DNA of 64,000 nucleotides from Clostridia bacterium (lineage in GTDB: Bacteria > Bacillota > Clostridia > RGIG6154): assembly GCA_017410375.1 (NCBI GenBank), contig JAFQQW010000059.1:1-64000 (forward strand). Reading direction: 5' to 3'. The notes under the pieces were generated by a model. It did not search any database, was not told the origin of the DNA, and saw nothing but the letters and a program-made list of their open reading frames with translations. This document shows positions 42,440 to 51,611 of the stretch, piece after piece; the stretch's first letter is position 1; each line of letters starts with the position of its first letter. Both the position numbers and the translations under genes were made by a program.

Positions 42440-42468
42440 AGTATATCATAAAAATAAAATACAGTCAA
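42440..42468 (-). promoter_or_regulatory. Promoter of the giant gene
   Basis: Minus strand TTGACT (42468-42463), 17-bp spacer, TATACT (42445-42440). A second TATAAT on the same strand occurs nearer the gene (~42363-42368) without a good -35. Confidence 0.7.
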
Positions 42469-42472
42469 TTGC

Positions 42473-42500
42473 TTGACATATAAAAATTTGGTGCTATAAT
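42473..42500 (+). promoter_or_regulatory. Promoter of the GHL6-like glycosidase gene
   Basis: TTGACA (42473-42478), 16-bp spacer, TATAAT (42495-42500) with a TGC extension. Its -35 box is only 4 bases from the -35 box of the divergent giant gene. Confidence 0.8.
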
Positions 42501-42522
42501 GAAAACAAAAAAGGTGATTTTT

Positions 42523-44361
42523 ATGAAACACGAGCGTTATTTCGGTTTGCATTTCGACTTTCACGCAGGCAATACCGCAGAAATTGGTTTAAACACCATC
42601 CCCGAAGATATTGAAAAATATATTACAGACAGCGGAATTGATTTTATTCAATGCGATTGCAAAGGGCATCCGGGCAACACTTGTTATCCGTCTGCTTTGG
42701 GTAATTCTGCCGATAATTTAAAGGCAGACAATTTAAAAGTGTGGGTAGATACCGCCAAAAAGCATAATCTCCCTATTTACATGCACTATTCGGGCGTAAT
42801 GGATACCCGATATCTGGAAAAACATCCCGAACAACAGGCAACCCCCGGCAACCACAGCAATGCCGTTACTTTGTTTGGTCCTTATGCAGACGACCTGCTT
42901 ATTCCGCAGCTTAAAGAATTATCCGATAAATACGGCGTGGCAGGGGTCTGGATTGACGGGGACTGCTGGGCAGTAGAGCGCGATTCTTCCGCATACGCAA
43001 AACCGCACTTAAAAGAAAATATGACCGAGCAGGAACACAACGAAATGATGCGGGAAGCGTACACAAAATATTTAAAGCATTATGTGGATGCCCTACATGC
43101 CCATAACCCCGATTTTGTTGTGGCAAGCAACTGGGCTTACACCTCTTATATGCCCGAATCCATCAAAGCGGATGTGGACTTTTTATCGGGCGATTACCCC
43201 AACTATAACAGTGTACATATCGCCCGCTACGAGGCGCGCTGTATTGCAAACCGCGGAAAACCCTGGGATTTGATGGCATGGGGGTTTGAATGGACACACG
43301 GAACCGAAAAACCGGCACCGCAACTGATGCAGGAAGCCGCTATGACACTGTCTTTAGGCGGTGGTTTTCAGGTTTATGTAACCCAAAACAAAGACGGCAG
43401 TGCCAAACGCAGTTTAAATCCGCGCTTTATTCCTTTGGGCAAATTTATGAAAGAGCGCAAAGCATTAAACTTCAAAAAAGAACCCTTTGCAGAGGTTGCC
43501 CTTTACTGTGACGAGCATTCCCGTTATGCAAACAGCAATATTTATAATGCCGCAGGTGCTACAAACGCTTTAATCGGCGGTCTGGAATGTGTATTGGACG
43601 CACAATACACCGCAGGCATTTTGTATACCTATCAGTTAGACGAACAGCTTAAAAATTACAAAGCAGTTTATGTGCCCGAATGGGAAGAAATCCTGCCCGA
43701 AAACAAGCAAAAACTGCTTGAATTTGCCAAAACGGGCGGTCACTTAATTGTAAGCGGTGCCAAAACCTGTATGCAATTTTCCGCCTCTCCTTTGGGCGAT
43801 TTGGTTGAAAACACGCGGGTAAATCTATTGGGCAACGACCAAAGCTTTGCGTTGCTGAACGAAGGGGACACCATTAAACTTACCGAAGGAAATGGTGCAC
43901 TCTGCGCTTTAGCCGATTTACGGTATCCCTTCGGCAAAGCTTACCGTACCGATTCGCTTGAAAAGGGTAAAATTACCTATATTCCTTTTGCTCTCGGCTT
44001 GAATTATTATGACCATAAAAACTATATGTTTACTGACCTGATTCGAAACATTTTAGGTACACCTGTCGTTGAAATCAACCAAAAATACATAGACATCACC
44101 TTGCAGAAGGATGCTGACGGCGTGACCGTGAACCTGATTAATCTCCTGCAGGGCAGACACAGCTTAAACTATACCGTTTACGATTTTGTGCCCGAGCGGT
44201 ACGGTGTAAAGGTTAAAATCCACGGTTCTTTCACCGATGTAAATCTGCCTCTCGGCGAAGCCCACACCGTAAAAATCCACAGAGATTACGTAGAAATCGC
44301 GTTAGAAAAACTTGAAATTCATTCTTTGATTCAACTGAAAGGAGACCTAAAATTATGTTAA
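42523..44361 (+). CDS. GHL6-like glycoside hydrolase
   Basis: A 612-residue cytoplasmic protein (no signal peptide). The start RYFGLHFDFHAGNTAEIG is typical of the hypothetical glycosyl hydrolase 6 (GHL6) TIM barrels. A candidate acid strand GVAGVWIDGDCWAVERD lies near residue 145 and DFLSGDYPNYNSVH near 220. From ~330 a beta-galactosidase trimerisation-like (glutaminase-fold) domain follows (YKAVYVPEWEEILPENKQ, GGHLIVSGAKT), then a beta domain. Fucosidase-like or galactosidase-like activity is possible. ATG 42523 is used since AAGGTG lies 6 bases before it and an earlier ATG at 42499 is at the promoter. It overlaps the next gene by 7 bases. Confidence 0.75.
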   Translation: MKHERYFGLHFDFHAGNTAEIGLNTIPEDIEKYITDSGIDFIQCDCKGHPGNTCYPSALGNSADNLKADNLKVWVDTAKKHNLPIYMHYSGVMDTRYLEKHPEQQATPGNHSNAVTLFGPYADDLLIPQLKELSDKYGVAGVWIDGDCWAVERDSSAYAKPHLKENMTEQEHNEMMREAYTKYLKHYVDALHAHNPDFVVASNWAYTSYMPESIKADVDFLSGDYPNYNSVHIARYEARCIANRGKPWDLMAWGFEWTHGTEKPAPQLMQEAAMTLSLGGGFQVYVTQNKDGSAKRSLNPRFIPLGKFMKERKALNFKKEPFAEVALYCDEHSRYANSNIYNAAGATNALIGGLECVLDAQYTAGILYTYQLDEQLKNYKAVYVPEWEEILPENKQKLLEFAKTGGHLIVSGAKTCMQFSASPLGDLVENTRVNLLGNDQSFALLNEGDTIKLTEGNGALCALADLRYPFGKAYRTDSLEKGKITYIPFALGLNYYDHKNYMFTDLIRNILGTPVVEINQKYIDITLQKDADGVTVNLINLLQGRHSLNYTVYDFVPERYGVKVKIHGSFTDVNLPLGEAHTVKIHRDYVEIALEKLEIHSLIQLKGDLKLC

Positions 44362-45206
44362 TTTCAACCGAAATTGCTTCCGCCGCAAGGCTTGTGGGCG
44401 AAGAAAAAGCCATTGAATTTTACGCAAAGGCAGGCTTTGATGCCTGGGATTTTCCCACACATCTCATGCTTCCCTTTGATTGGGATACCATGAAATTTAC
44501 CAAAACCAATCACCCTCTTGCAGGCAAGGATTATCTGAAGCATGCAAGAAGGCTTAAAAAAATCGGTGAAGACAACGGCATACATTGCAATCAGTCCCAC
44601 GCACCAGCTCCGTCCTCACTCGGTATTTGTGACCATTTAAAACGTGCCATTGAATGTACCGCAGAGGTTGGTGCGGAAATTTGTGTTTTCCATCCGGACA
44701 TCTACACGGATGTGGCAGGCAACACCGAGTTATTTTCAGCTCTTTTGCCCTTTGCCAAAGAGCATGGGGTGAAAATCGCCATTGAAAACCTGTTTGCCTG
44801 GGAAAAAGGAAGCCCCGATGCCTCCCCGACCGCCTGCTCAACCCCCGAAAGCTTTGACGCCCACTTAAATGCGATAAACGACCCGGATTTTGTGGCGTGT
44901 CTGGATGTGGGACATGCAGAAATGCTAAAGGATGCAACCTCTGCCACCCGATTGATTTACACTTTAGGCAATCGGTTGCAGGCCCTGCACATTCATGACA
45001 ATGACCGCCATGGTGACAAACATCAGATCCCCTTTTCCATGCAAATTGATTTTGATGCCATCGTTAAAGCCCTGAAGGACATCGGCTATACCGGCTACCT
45101 CACCTTAGAAGCCGACCGTTATCTTGCTGATTTTACCCCTGAAACCGCTTTTGAGGGCTGTAAAAACTTAGCTGCCTCCGCAAGAAAACTCGCCGGCATG
45201 TTTTAA
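44355..45206 (+). CDS. Sugar phosphate isomerase/epimerase-like TIM barrel
   Basis: A 283-residue member of the xylose-isomerase-like TIM barrel superfamily (AP endonuclease 2 fold). Metal-ligand patterns are present: Glu in IAIENLF, Asp/His in CLDVGHAEM, His in LHIHDNDRHGDKH and Glu in TLEADRY. Members are tagatose or psicose epimerases, inosose dehydratases and sugar isomerases. Its gene overlaps the GHL6-like gene by 7 bases, and AAAGGAG lies 10 bases before the ATG, so it probably processes the sugar that the glycosidase releases. The substrate cannot be read from sequence. Confidence 0.88.
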   Translation: MLISTEIASAARLVGEEKAIEFYAKAGFDAWDFPTHLMLPFDWDTMKFTKTNHPLAGKDYLKHARRLKKIGEDNGIHCNQSHAPAPSSLGICDHLKRAIECTAEVGAEICVFHPDIYTDVAGNTELFSALLPFAKEHGVKIAIENLFAWEKGSPDASPTACSTPESFDAHLNAINDPDFVACLDVGHAEMLKDATSATRLIYTLGNRLQALHIHDNDRHGDKHQIPFSMQIDFDAIVKALKDIGYTGYLTLEADRYLADFTPETAFEGCKNLAASARKLAGMF

Positions 45207-45211
45207 AAAGC

Positions 45212-45247
45212 AAAAAGACTTTCGCGAATTGCGCGAAAGTCTTTTTT
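45212..45247. terminator. Bidirectional terminator
   Basis: AAAAAGACTTTCGCG (45212-45226) pairs with CGCGAAAGTCTTTTT (45232-45246) around AATTG, a 15-bp stem between convergent genes. Confidence 0.92.
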
Positions 45248-45255
45248 TATCTACT

Positions 45256-46647
45256 TTAACTCCATTCTCTGTCGTTTGCCCATTCATCATTCCATTGGTC
45301 GGTGGGTTCAAACACACCCGGATATTTGTCATGAATGTGCTCCGCAATCAGTTCTTCGTTGAGTGCATCAATGCCAAGACCCGGCTTATCGGGCACATCC
45401 ACAAACCCGTCTTTGAACAGCGGATTTTCAATGCCAATTGCCAAGTCATTCCACCAGGGCACGTCCACAGAATGGAATTCAACCGCCATCACATTCTGGA
45501 TTGCCGCCGCAGTATGGATTGCCGCCATGCAGGCAATGGGGCTTTCTGCCATGTGAATCGCCATACCCACGCCATACTGCTCGCACAGATCTCCAAGCTT
45601 TTTGGTTTCCAATGCGCCACCGATGGTGAGCAAATCGGGATGCGCCACCGAAATACCGCCACAAGCCATCAGAGGTTCAAAATTCTTTGCCAAATAGATG
45701 TCCTCGCCCGTTGCCAGCGGTACGTTACAGCTGTTTGCAATTTTTTGGTAGTGTCCTGCCAAGTGCCAAGGCTGAATATCCTCAAGCCACGCAATATTAT
45801 ACTTTTCAAGGCGCTTTGCAAACTTGATGCAGTCCTCAATTGCCACATGCCCGAAATGGTCAATGGCAAGGGGCACTTCATAGCCTGCCACCTCACGCAC
45901 CTGACGCACATACTCTTCTAAGTAATCCATCCCCTTTTCGGTAATATGTATACCTGTTGCATAATGGGGAATGGTAAAAATCTCATAGTTTTTGCCCAGC
46001 ATCAGCTCTCTGTCAATGGAACCGCTCTGATGCTGAATGGCTTTTGCGGAGTATTTCTGAAAATCCCGAATCATCCCTAAGGGCGCATTGATACACCCCG
46101 GCTCATCATACAAAAGCTCAATTCCAAGGTCCATTTTCACAATGGTAAAGCCCATATCCATTCGTTTTTTTATGGCATGCCCCATATCGGTCCCGGTGTG
46201 CTTACCGTCCACATCGGTATCCCCGTACACACGCACCTTGTCACGGAATTTACCGCCCAGCATCTGCCAGAGCGGAACACCCCACGCCTTACCTGCCAAA
46301 TCCCACAGCGCAATTTCAATCCCCGACACACCGCCACCCTGACGGGACGGACCGCCGAATTGTTTGATTCTGCGGAACAATTTGTCTACATTGCAGGGAT
46401 TTTCGCCAATCAGACGGGACTTTAGCATCAGCGCATAGGTCGCACTCGAAGCATCACGCACCTCTCCATAGCCCACCAAGCCCTGATTGGTATAAATTTT
46501 AATGAGCGGACAATGCTTGGGCGCACCGTTTAAGTTTGCCACACGAATGTCTGTTATCCTAAGCGCGGACGGATTCGAACATACATTCACGTTTTCTGAA
46601 ATCATTTCATTTAAATTCAGATTTTTTTCATTGGAATTCAGATTCAT
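45256..46647 (-). CDS. Mandelate racemase/muconate lactonizing enzyme family protein (sugar-acid dehydratase)
   Basis: A 463-residue enolase-superfamily enzyme. The capping domain begins LRITDIRVANLNGAPKHCPL; the barrel carries the three magnesium ligands in AIDHFGH (Asp), WLEDIQPW (Glu) and ATGEDIYL (Glu), and the general acid-base candidates Lys in TIVKMDLG and His in MAIHMAES. This set resembles sugar-acid dehydratases (galactonate, mannonate or RspA-like). ATG 46647 has AAGGAG 10 bases upstream. The first 15 residues contain a 21-base tandem duplication (NLNSNEK/NLNLNEM). The gene is divergent from an AraC regulator with overlapping promoters. Confidence 0.88.
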   Translation of the reverse strand: MNLNSNEKNLNLNEMISENVNVCSNPSALRITDIRVANLNGAPKHCPLIKIYTNQGLVGYGEVRDASSATYALMLKSRLIGENPCNVDKLFRRIKQFGGPSRQGGGVSGIEIALWDLAGKAWGVPLWQMLGGKFRDKVRVYGDTDVDGKHTGTDMGHAIKKRMDMGFTIVKMDLGIELLYDEPGCINAPLGMIRDFQKYSAKAIQHQSGSIDRELMLGKNYEIFTIPHYATGIHITEKGMDYLEEYVRQVREVAGYEVPLAIDHFGHVAIEDCIKFAKRLEKYNIAWLEDIQPWHLAGHYQKIANSCNVPLATGEDIYLAKNFEPLMACGGISVAHPDLLTIGGALETKKLGDLCEQYGVGMAIHMAESPIACMAAIHTAAAIQNVMAVEFHSVDVPWWNDLAIGIENPLFKDGFVDVPDKPGLGIDALNEELIAEHIHDKYPGVFEPTDQWNDEWANDREWS

Positions 46648-46661
46648 TTTGCATCTTCTCC

Positions 46662-46690
46662 TTGACATTTTCGTTTGATTTTACTATAAT
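46662..46690 (+). promoter_or_regulatory. Consensus promoter of the AraC-glycosidase operon
   Basis: TTGACA (46662-46667), 17-bp spacer, TATAAT (46685-46690). The -35 box lies within the leader of the divergent dehydratase gene, and the leader RNA is about 60 bases. Confidence 0.75.
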
Positions 46691-46750
46691 ATAAATAATA
46701 AGGCAAATCATCAAATTTATTTCGTAATTTGCAAAATATATTTCGATTTG
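46669..46750. repeat. Repeated ATTTCG half-sites between the AraC and dehydratase genes
   Basis: ATTTCG-TAATTTG (46719-46731) and ATTTCG-ATTTG (46740-46750) are direct repeats exactly 21 bases apart, with a third TTTCG at 46669-46673 followed by TTTG. AraC-type activators bind direct half-sites at such two-turn spacing. Confidence 0.5.
46686..46714 (-). promoter_or_regulatory. Promoter of the dehydratase gene, overlapping the AraC promoter
   Basis: Minus strand TTGATG (46714-46709), 17-bp spacer, TATTAT (46691-46686). Its -10 box lies on top of the -10 box of the opposite promoter, so the two should exclude each other. Confidence 0.6.
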
Positions 46751-46760
46751 AGGTGAGTGC

Positions 46761-47621
46761 TTGCATCAGATTGTCACCGACAACACCGTTTTGCTCAAAT
46801 GCTTTTACGCAAGGGTAAAAAAGGGCATCCGTTTAAACCGGATGCACCGCCACACCGAATTTGAAATTTCGATGGTTTTAAAAGGAAAAGGCGAATACAC
46901 CACCGAAAAGGCTGTTTATCCCATGCAGGAGGGGGATATTTTCCTCTTTTCCACCGACGAACAGCATTGCATCACCAAAACCGAAAGCGAAGAGATGGAG
47001 CTTTTAACGTTGCAGTTTTCGCCCCGTTTTATCTGGGCAACCGGCAACCGCATGTTAGATTTTAAATTCTTAAAAATATTTTTTGACCGGAACGAAAATT
47101 TCAGCAACCGCCTCTTGGGCGATGCGCCGGAAGTACAGGCACTCCACCCTTTGCTTCGCACCATTGAAGAGGAGTTTTTAACCCGGAAGCCCGAATACGA
47201 GCTGATGGTCAAAGCCACCCTTTTATCGCTTTTGGTACACCTGATACGGGATTTTGACTATGTAAAGGATTCGGAGTATGCTTCACCCCGAAAGCAAAGC
47301 ATTGAAAACATGGAAAAGGTAATGGTTTATATAGACAGTCACATCACAGACGTCTTAACCTTAGACGCGCTTTCTAAAATTGCCATGATGAGCAAAACCT
47401 ACTTTTCCACAACTTTTAAGCACTTAAACGGCATCAGTCTCTGGGACTACATCACCGTAAAACGCATTGAGCTTGCCGTGGAATATTTAAAGCAAACCAA
47501 CAAAACCATGCTGGAAATCGCAACCCTTTGCGGGTATAACAACACCGCAAATTTCAACCGAGCCTTCCGCAAGGTGACGGGCAAAACGCCCAAAACATAC
47601 AGAAAGGATAAAGAATTATGA
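46761..47621 (+). CDS. AraC family transcriptional regulator
   Basis: A 286-residue AraC-type regulator. The N-terminal cupin holds RMHRHTEFEISMVLKGKGEY and YPMQEGDIFLFSTDEQHCI. The C-terminal DNA-binding part has the first helix-turn-helix at LDALSKIAMMSKTYFSTTFK and the second at TMLEIATLCGYNNTANFNRA, closing with FRKVTGKTPKTYRK. The start is a TTG at 46761, with GAGGTGA just upstream; no in-frame ATG is available near it. It overlaps the next gene by 4 bases (ATGA). It probably controls itself, the beta-propeller glycosidase and the divergent dehydratase. Confidence 0.92.
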   Translation: MHQIVTDNTVLLKCFYARVKKGIRLNRMHRHTEFEISMVLKGKGEYTTEKAVYPMQEGDIFLFSTDEQHCITKTESEEMELLTLQFSPRFIWATGNRMLDFKFLKIFFDRNENFSNRLLGDAPEVQALHPLLRTIEEEFLTRKPEYELMVKATLLSLLVHLIRDFDYVKDSEYASPRKQSIENMEKVMVYIDSHITDVLTLDALSKIAMMSKTYFSTTFKHLNGISLWDYITVKRIELAVEYLKQTNKTMLEIATLCGYNNTANFNRAFRKVTGKTPKTYRKDKEL

Positions 47622-48604
47622 ATTTCCAAGAAAAAATGTTACCCGTAAACAAAGAAGTCGGTACCTTTAGAGACCGCGGTTATTATACCTGGTGCGGTGC
47701 TATGACCAAGGAAGGTGACAAATACGGACTTTTGTATTCCAGATGGCCGTACAAAACCGGCATGAACGGCTGGGTTGTATGGTCTGAAATCTGCCTTGCA
47801 ACCTCCGACTCTGCCACAGGCCCCTTTAAATTTGAAAAAGTTCTTTTAACCCGCGAAGAGGGTGACGAAGCCTGGGACAGAGACTGCTTCCACAACCCCT
47901 GCATTCTCTGCCACGAGGGTAAATATTATCTGTATTACATGGGCAACCACGGCAACGGCGAGTTCTGGCCCCACAGAAACAACCAGAGAATCGGCTTAGC
48001 TGTAGCCGACAGCATGTACGGTCCCTACAAGCGTATGGATAAGCCTGTTTTGGACGTTGGTGAAGAAGGCTTTGACAGCCTGATGACCTCCAACCCCACC
48101 GTGGTAAAACGTCCCGACGGCAAATTCCTTATGATGTACAAAGCGGTAAATAAAGAAGGCAATCCCCCCTGGGGCGGTGCTGTACTGGTGGGCACTGCAC
48201 TGGCAGACAAGCCTGAGGGTCCTTTTGTAAAGGCAAATGTACCGCTGATGTACAACCCCAACAATTTCTTCTCTATTGAAGACCCGGGTCTTTTCTATTA
48301 CAACGACACCTGCTACTGCTTGGTTAAAGATATGCATGGCTTTTTCACCAAAACCAACGAAAAATCCATGGCTCTCTTTACCGCAGAGGACGGTCTTTAT
48401 AAATTTGAACCCTGTGAAGATTTTCCGCTGGCATCCGACAGAACGGTTAAATTTACAGACGGCACAACCATGAAAATGTGCAATTTGGAAAGACCGCAGG
48501 TTTATATTGAAGACGGCAAGCCGAAAGTGCTTTGCTGTGCCGTTGCGGAGGACCCGGAATGGAAAATAACCTACAACATCCAGATTCCGCTGGATTTTGA
48601 ATAA
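47618..48604 (+). CDS. Five-bladed beta-propeller glycoside hydrolase-like protein (GH43/GH117-like)
   Basis: A 328-residue protein without signal peptide and with blade-like repeats: YYTWCGAMTKEGDKYGLLYS, DCFHNPCILCHEGKYYLYYM, LMTSNPTVVKRPDGKFLMMY, SIEDPGLFYYNDTCYCLVKD and LERPQVYIEDGKPKVLCC. This W/D-x-N-P and P-x-y...D-G-k/Y-Y-L pattern is that of clan GH-F/GH-J five-bladed propellers such as GH43 and GH117. Candidate acids are Asp in AWDRDCFHNP and Glu in FSIEDPG. The precise family is not certain. It is cotranscribed with the AraC gene and followed 18 bases later by lepA. Confidence 0.75.
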   Translation: MNFQEKMLPVNKEVGTFRDRGYYTWCGAMTKEGDKYGLLYSRWPYKTGMNGWVVWSEICLATSDSATGPFKFEKVLLTREEGDEAWDRDCFHNPCILCHEGKYYLYYMGNHGNGEFWPHRNNQRIGLAVADSMYGPYKRMDKPVLDVGEEGFDSLMTSNPTVVKRPDGKFLMMYKAVNKEGNPPWGGAVLVGTALADKPEGPFVKANVPLMYNPNNFFSIEDPGLFYYNDTCYCLVKDMHGFFTKTNEKSMALFTAEDGLYKFEPCEDFPLASDRTVKFTDGTTMKMCNLERPQVYIEDGKPKVLCCAVAEDPEWKITYNIQIPLDFE

Positions 48605-48622
48605 TACTTTTGGAGGAACCGA

Positions 48623-50428
48623 ATGGCAAACGGACAGGAAAACATCAGAAATTTTTGCATCATTGCCCACATCGACCATGGCAAATCCACGCTGGCTGAC
48701 CGCCTGCTGGAAGAAACGGGTGTGTTAACCGCCCGTGAAATGGAAGAGCAAATCTTAGACAATATGGATTTAGAGCGAGAGCGCGGGATTACCATCAAGG
48801 CCCGCGCTGTTCGGCTTGTTTATAAGGCGGATGACGGCAAAGAATATCTTTTAAACTTAATCGACACCCCCGGACATGTGGACTTCGGCTACGAAGTATC
48901 CCGTTCTCTTGCGGCATGCGAAGGAGCAATTTTAGTCGTGGATGCGGCTCAGGGAATTGAAGCGCAAACCCTTGCCAACACCTATCTTGCTTTGGAACAC
49001 GATTTGGAATTGGTGCCGGTTATCAACAAAATAGACTTACCCTCGGCACGTCCCGATTATGTAAAAAATGAAATTGAGGACATCATCGGCATTGAAGCCC
49101 AGGACGCACCGCTCATTTCCGCAAAGCAGGGCATCAACATCCATGAGGTGTTGGAAAAGGTGGTGTCGGGCATCCCTGCCCCAAAAGGCGACCCCGAAAA
49201 GCCTTTGCAGGCGTTGATTTTTGACTCGTATTACGATTCATACAAAGGCGTAATTGTGTATGTCCGCGTAAAAGAAGGCTCTGTAAAGCCGGGCATGAAA
49301 ATCCGCTTTATGGCAACCAATAAAGAGTTTGAAGTGGTGGAAACAGGCTACATGAAGCCTCAGGGCTTAGTGCCTGCAGACAGCCTTTCCTGCGGTGAGG
49401 TAGGTTATATTGCTGCCTCTATCAAAAACGTAAAGGATACCCAGGTAGGCGACACCGTAACCAACGCAAACAAGCCTGCATCCGAGCCGCTTCCCGGCTA
49501 TCGCAAGGTTAACCCGATGGTTTTTTGCGGTATCTATCCTGCAGACGGCGCCAAGTACGGTGACCTGCGCGATGCTTTGGAAAAACTGCAGTTAAACGAT
49601 GCGGCACTCATTTTTGAAGCCGAAACCTCCCAGGCATTAGGCTTTGGTTTCCGATGCGGTTTCTTGGGACTTTTGCATATGGAAATCATTCAGGAGCGGT
49701 TAGAGCGTGAGTTCAACTTAGACTTAGTGACCACCGCCCCCAGTGTAATTTATAAAATCATCAAAACCAACGGTGAGGTTATGAATCTGGATAACCCCAC
49801 AAACATGCCCTCACCCACCGAAATTGAGTATATGGAAGAGCCCATTGTAACCGCCTCCATTATGATGCCTGCCGAATACATGGGCAACATCATGGAGCTT
49901 TGTCAGGAGCGCAGAGGCGTGTATTTAAACACCGAATACATTGACTCCGACCGTGTAACCCTGACCTATGAGATGCCCCTCAACGAAATCATTTACGACT
50001 TTTTCGATGCATTAAAATCCCGCACCAAGGGCTATGCGTCCTTTGACTATGAATGGAAGGGCTATCAGCGCTCCAATCTGGTAAAACTGGATATCTGGTT
50101 AAACGGTGAGGTGGTAGACGCTCTCTCGTTTATCATCCATTCCGAAAAGGCTTATGCAAGAGCCAGAAAAATTGCAGAAAAATTAAAGGAAGAAATCCCG
50201 CGCCAGCTGTTTGAAATTCCCATTCAGGCAGCAATCGGCAACAAAATCATCGCCAGAGAGACCGTTAAAGCCATGCGCAAAGACGTATTGGCAAAATGCT
50301 ACGGCGGTGACATTACCCGTAAGAAAAAACTGCTTGAAAAGCAGAAAGAGGGTAAAAAGAGAATGCGTCAGGTCGGCTCTGTAGAAGTGCCTCAGGAAGC
50401 ATTCATGGCAGTACTGAAATTAGATTAA
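48623..50428 (+). CDS. lepA: Elongation factor 4 (back-translocating ribosomal GTPase)
   Basis: LepA/EF4 acts on stalled or misassembled ribosomes. The 601-residue protein has the translational GTPase domain with AHIDHGKST (P-loop), [17 protein letters not shown] and NKIDLP, domain II, two EF-G-like alpha/beta domains ([15 protein letters not shown]), and the LepA-specific C-terminal domain ending [20 protein letters not shown] lies 7 bases before the ATG. hemW follows after 15 bases, a conserved Firmicute pair. Confidence 0.98.
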   Translation: MANGQENIRNFCIIAHIDHGKSTLADRLLEETGVLTAREMEEQILDNMDLERERGITIKARAVRLVYKADDGKEYLLNLIDTPGHVDFGYEVSRSLAACEGAILVVDAAQGIEAQTLANTYLALEHDLELVPVINKIDLPSARPDYVKNEIEDIIGIEAQDAPLISAKQGINIHEVLEKVVSGIPAPKGDPEKPLQALIFDSYYDSYKGVIVYVRVKEGSVKPGMKIRFMATNKEFEVVETGYMKPQGLVPADSLSCGEVGYIAASIKNVKDTQVGDTVTNANKPASEPLPGYRKVNPMVFCGIYPADGAKYGDLRDALEKLQLNDAALIFEAETSQALGFGFRCGFLGLLHMEIIQERLEREFNLDLVTTAPSVIYKIIKTNGEVMNLDNPTNMPSPTEIEYMEEPIVTASIMMPAEYMGNIMELCQERRGVYLNTEYIDSDRVTLTYEMPLNEIIYDFFDALKSRTKGYASFDYEWKGYQRSNLVKLDIWLNGEVVDALSFIIHSEKAYARARKIAEKLKEEIPRQLFEIPIQAAIGNKIIARETVKAMRKDVLAKCYGGDITRKKKLLEKQKEGKKRMRQVGSVEVPQEAFMAVLKLD

Positions 50429-50443
50429 AAAAGGAGGCGTACC

Positions 50444-51565
50444 ATGCAGGACATTGGTTTATACATTCATATTCCCTTTTGCTTGCAAAAGTGCGCCTAC
50501 TGCGATTTTTTGTCCTTTGGCGACCACACCCAAAAGGAAACTTATATGAAAGCTCTTTACAAAGAGCTTTCTTCTTTACAAGACCTTTGTAAAGACAAAA
50601 CCGTTTCTACCGTCTATATCGGAGGCGGCACGCCTACGGTGCTTGAAACTTCCGAATTGGAACAGCTTTTGGAAGCGGTACACGCCTTTCCTTTAACTCC
50701 CGATGCGGAAATTACCGTTGAAGCCAATCCCGAAACGGTAAGCCTGCCTAAAATGCGTGCCTTAAAGAAAGGCGGTGTCAACCGCATCAGCCTTGGCGTG
50801 CAGGCAATGGACGACGAAATTTTACAGAAAATCAACCGTCCGCACAACGTGCTTAAAGTACTGGAAAGCTATGCAGCCCTTACCATCGCAGGCTTTACCA
50901 ACATCAGCTACGATTTGATTTTCAACCTGCCCGACCAGTCCCAAGAATGCTTTTTAAACGGTCTGCAGATGCTTTTAAAGCTAAATCCTAAGCACATTTC
51001 GCTCTACAGCCTGCAGTTGGAAGAAGGCACACCCCTTTTTGAAAAGCAGGACAGCTACCTCTTTTTAGAAGAGGATGCCGAGCGGGAAACCTATCATAAA
51101 GCCCGTGCCATTTTAGCTGAAAACGGCATTTTTCAGTACGAAACCTCGAATTTTTCATTGCCGGGCTTTGAATCCAAGCACAACAACCGCTACTGGGAGG
51201 GCAAAGAATATTTGGGCGCAGGACTTGGCGCGTCCTCGTATTTTGAGGGTGTCCGCTATGAAAATCCTTTGGATTTTGATGCCTATTTTGCCCATTGCGA
51301 ACATTTTTTCCCCCTGCACACAAAAGGCACTCCCCTTTCGGATGCCGAACGGCAAAGCGAGTTTTTCTTCTTAGGCTTACGCAAAACAAAAGGCGTGTCC
51401 CTTTCGGATTTTGAGAAAAGGTTTGGGCAGAGCGCCGAATCGGTATACGGAAACGCGATTGAAAAGCACTTAAAAAACGGACTATTAGAGCAAACGGACG
51501 ACAACCTCCGCTTAACTGAAAAAGGCATAGACCTTGCGAATCAAGTCTTTCAGGACTTCATATAA
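50444..51565 (+). CDS. hemW: Radical SAM family heme chaperone HemW
   Basis: HemW binds heme and one radical SAM cluster and is thought to deliver heme to membrane targets. The CX3CX2C motif is Cys13, Cys17 and Cys20 in HIPFCLQKCAYCDF. GGGTPTVL, the SAM-binding NPETV and GVQAMDDEIL follow. The extra cysteine of true coproporphyrinogen dehydrogenase HemN is lacking, so HemW rather than HemN. The 373-residue length is normal, and HemN_C-like helices (GLRKTKGVSLSDFEKRFG) end the protein. AGGAGG precedes the ATG. Confidence 0.94.
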   Translation: MQDIGLYIHIPFCLQKCAYCDFLSFGDHTQKETYMKALYKELSSLQDLCKDKTVSTVYIGGGTPTVLETSELEQLLEAVHAFPLTPDAEITVEANPETVSLPKMRALKKGGVNRISLGVQAMDDEILQKINRPHNVLKVLESYAALTIAGFTNISYDLIFNLPDQSQECFLNGLQMLLKLNPKHISLYSLQLEEGTPLFEKQDSYLFLEEDAERETYHKARAILAENGIFQYETSNFSLPGFESKHNNRYWEGKEYLGAGLGASSYFEGVRYENPLDFDAYFAHCEHFFPLHTKGTPLSDAERQSEFFFLGLRKTKGVSLSDFEKRFGQSAESVYGNAIEKHLKNGLLEQTDDNLRLTEKGIDLANQVFQDFI

Positions 51566-51569
51566 AAGC

Positions 51570-51600
51570 AACACCGTGTCAATGACACGGTGTTATTTTT
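51570..51600. terminator. Bidirectional terminator after hemW
   Basis: AACACCGTGTC (51570-51580) and GACACGGTGTT (51584-51594) form a perfect 11-bp stem with an AAT loop, followed by ATTTTT. It lies between convergent transcripts. Confidence 0.88.
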
Positions 51601-51611
51601 ATATGTTGTTT

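Noticed and set aside
50444-51565. Oxygen-independent coproporphyrinogen oxidase HemN
   Set aside because: The CX3CX2C motif lacks the following HemN cysteine, and the lepA neighbour is typical of hemW.
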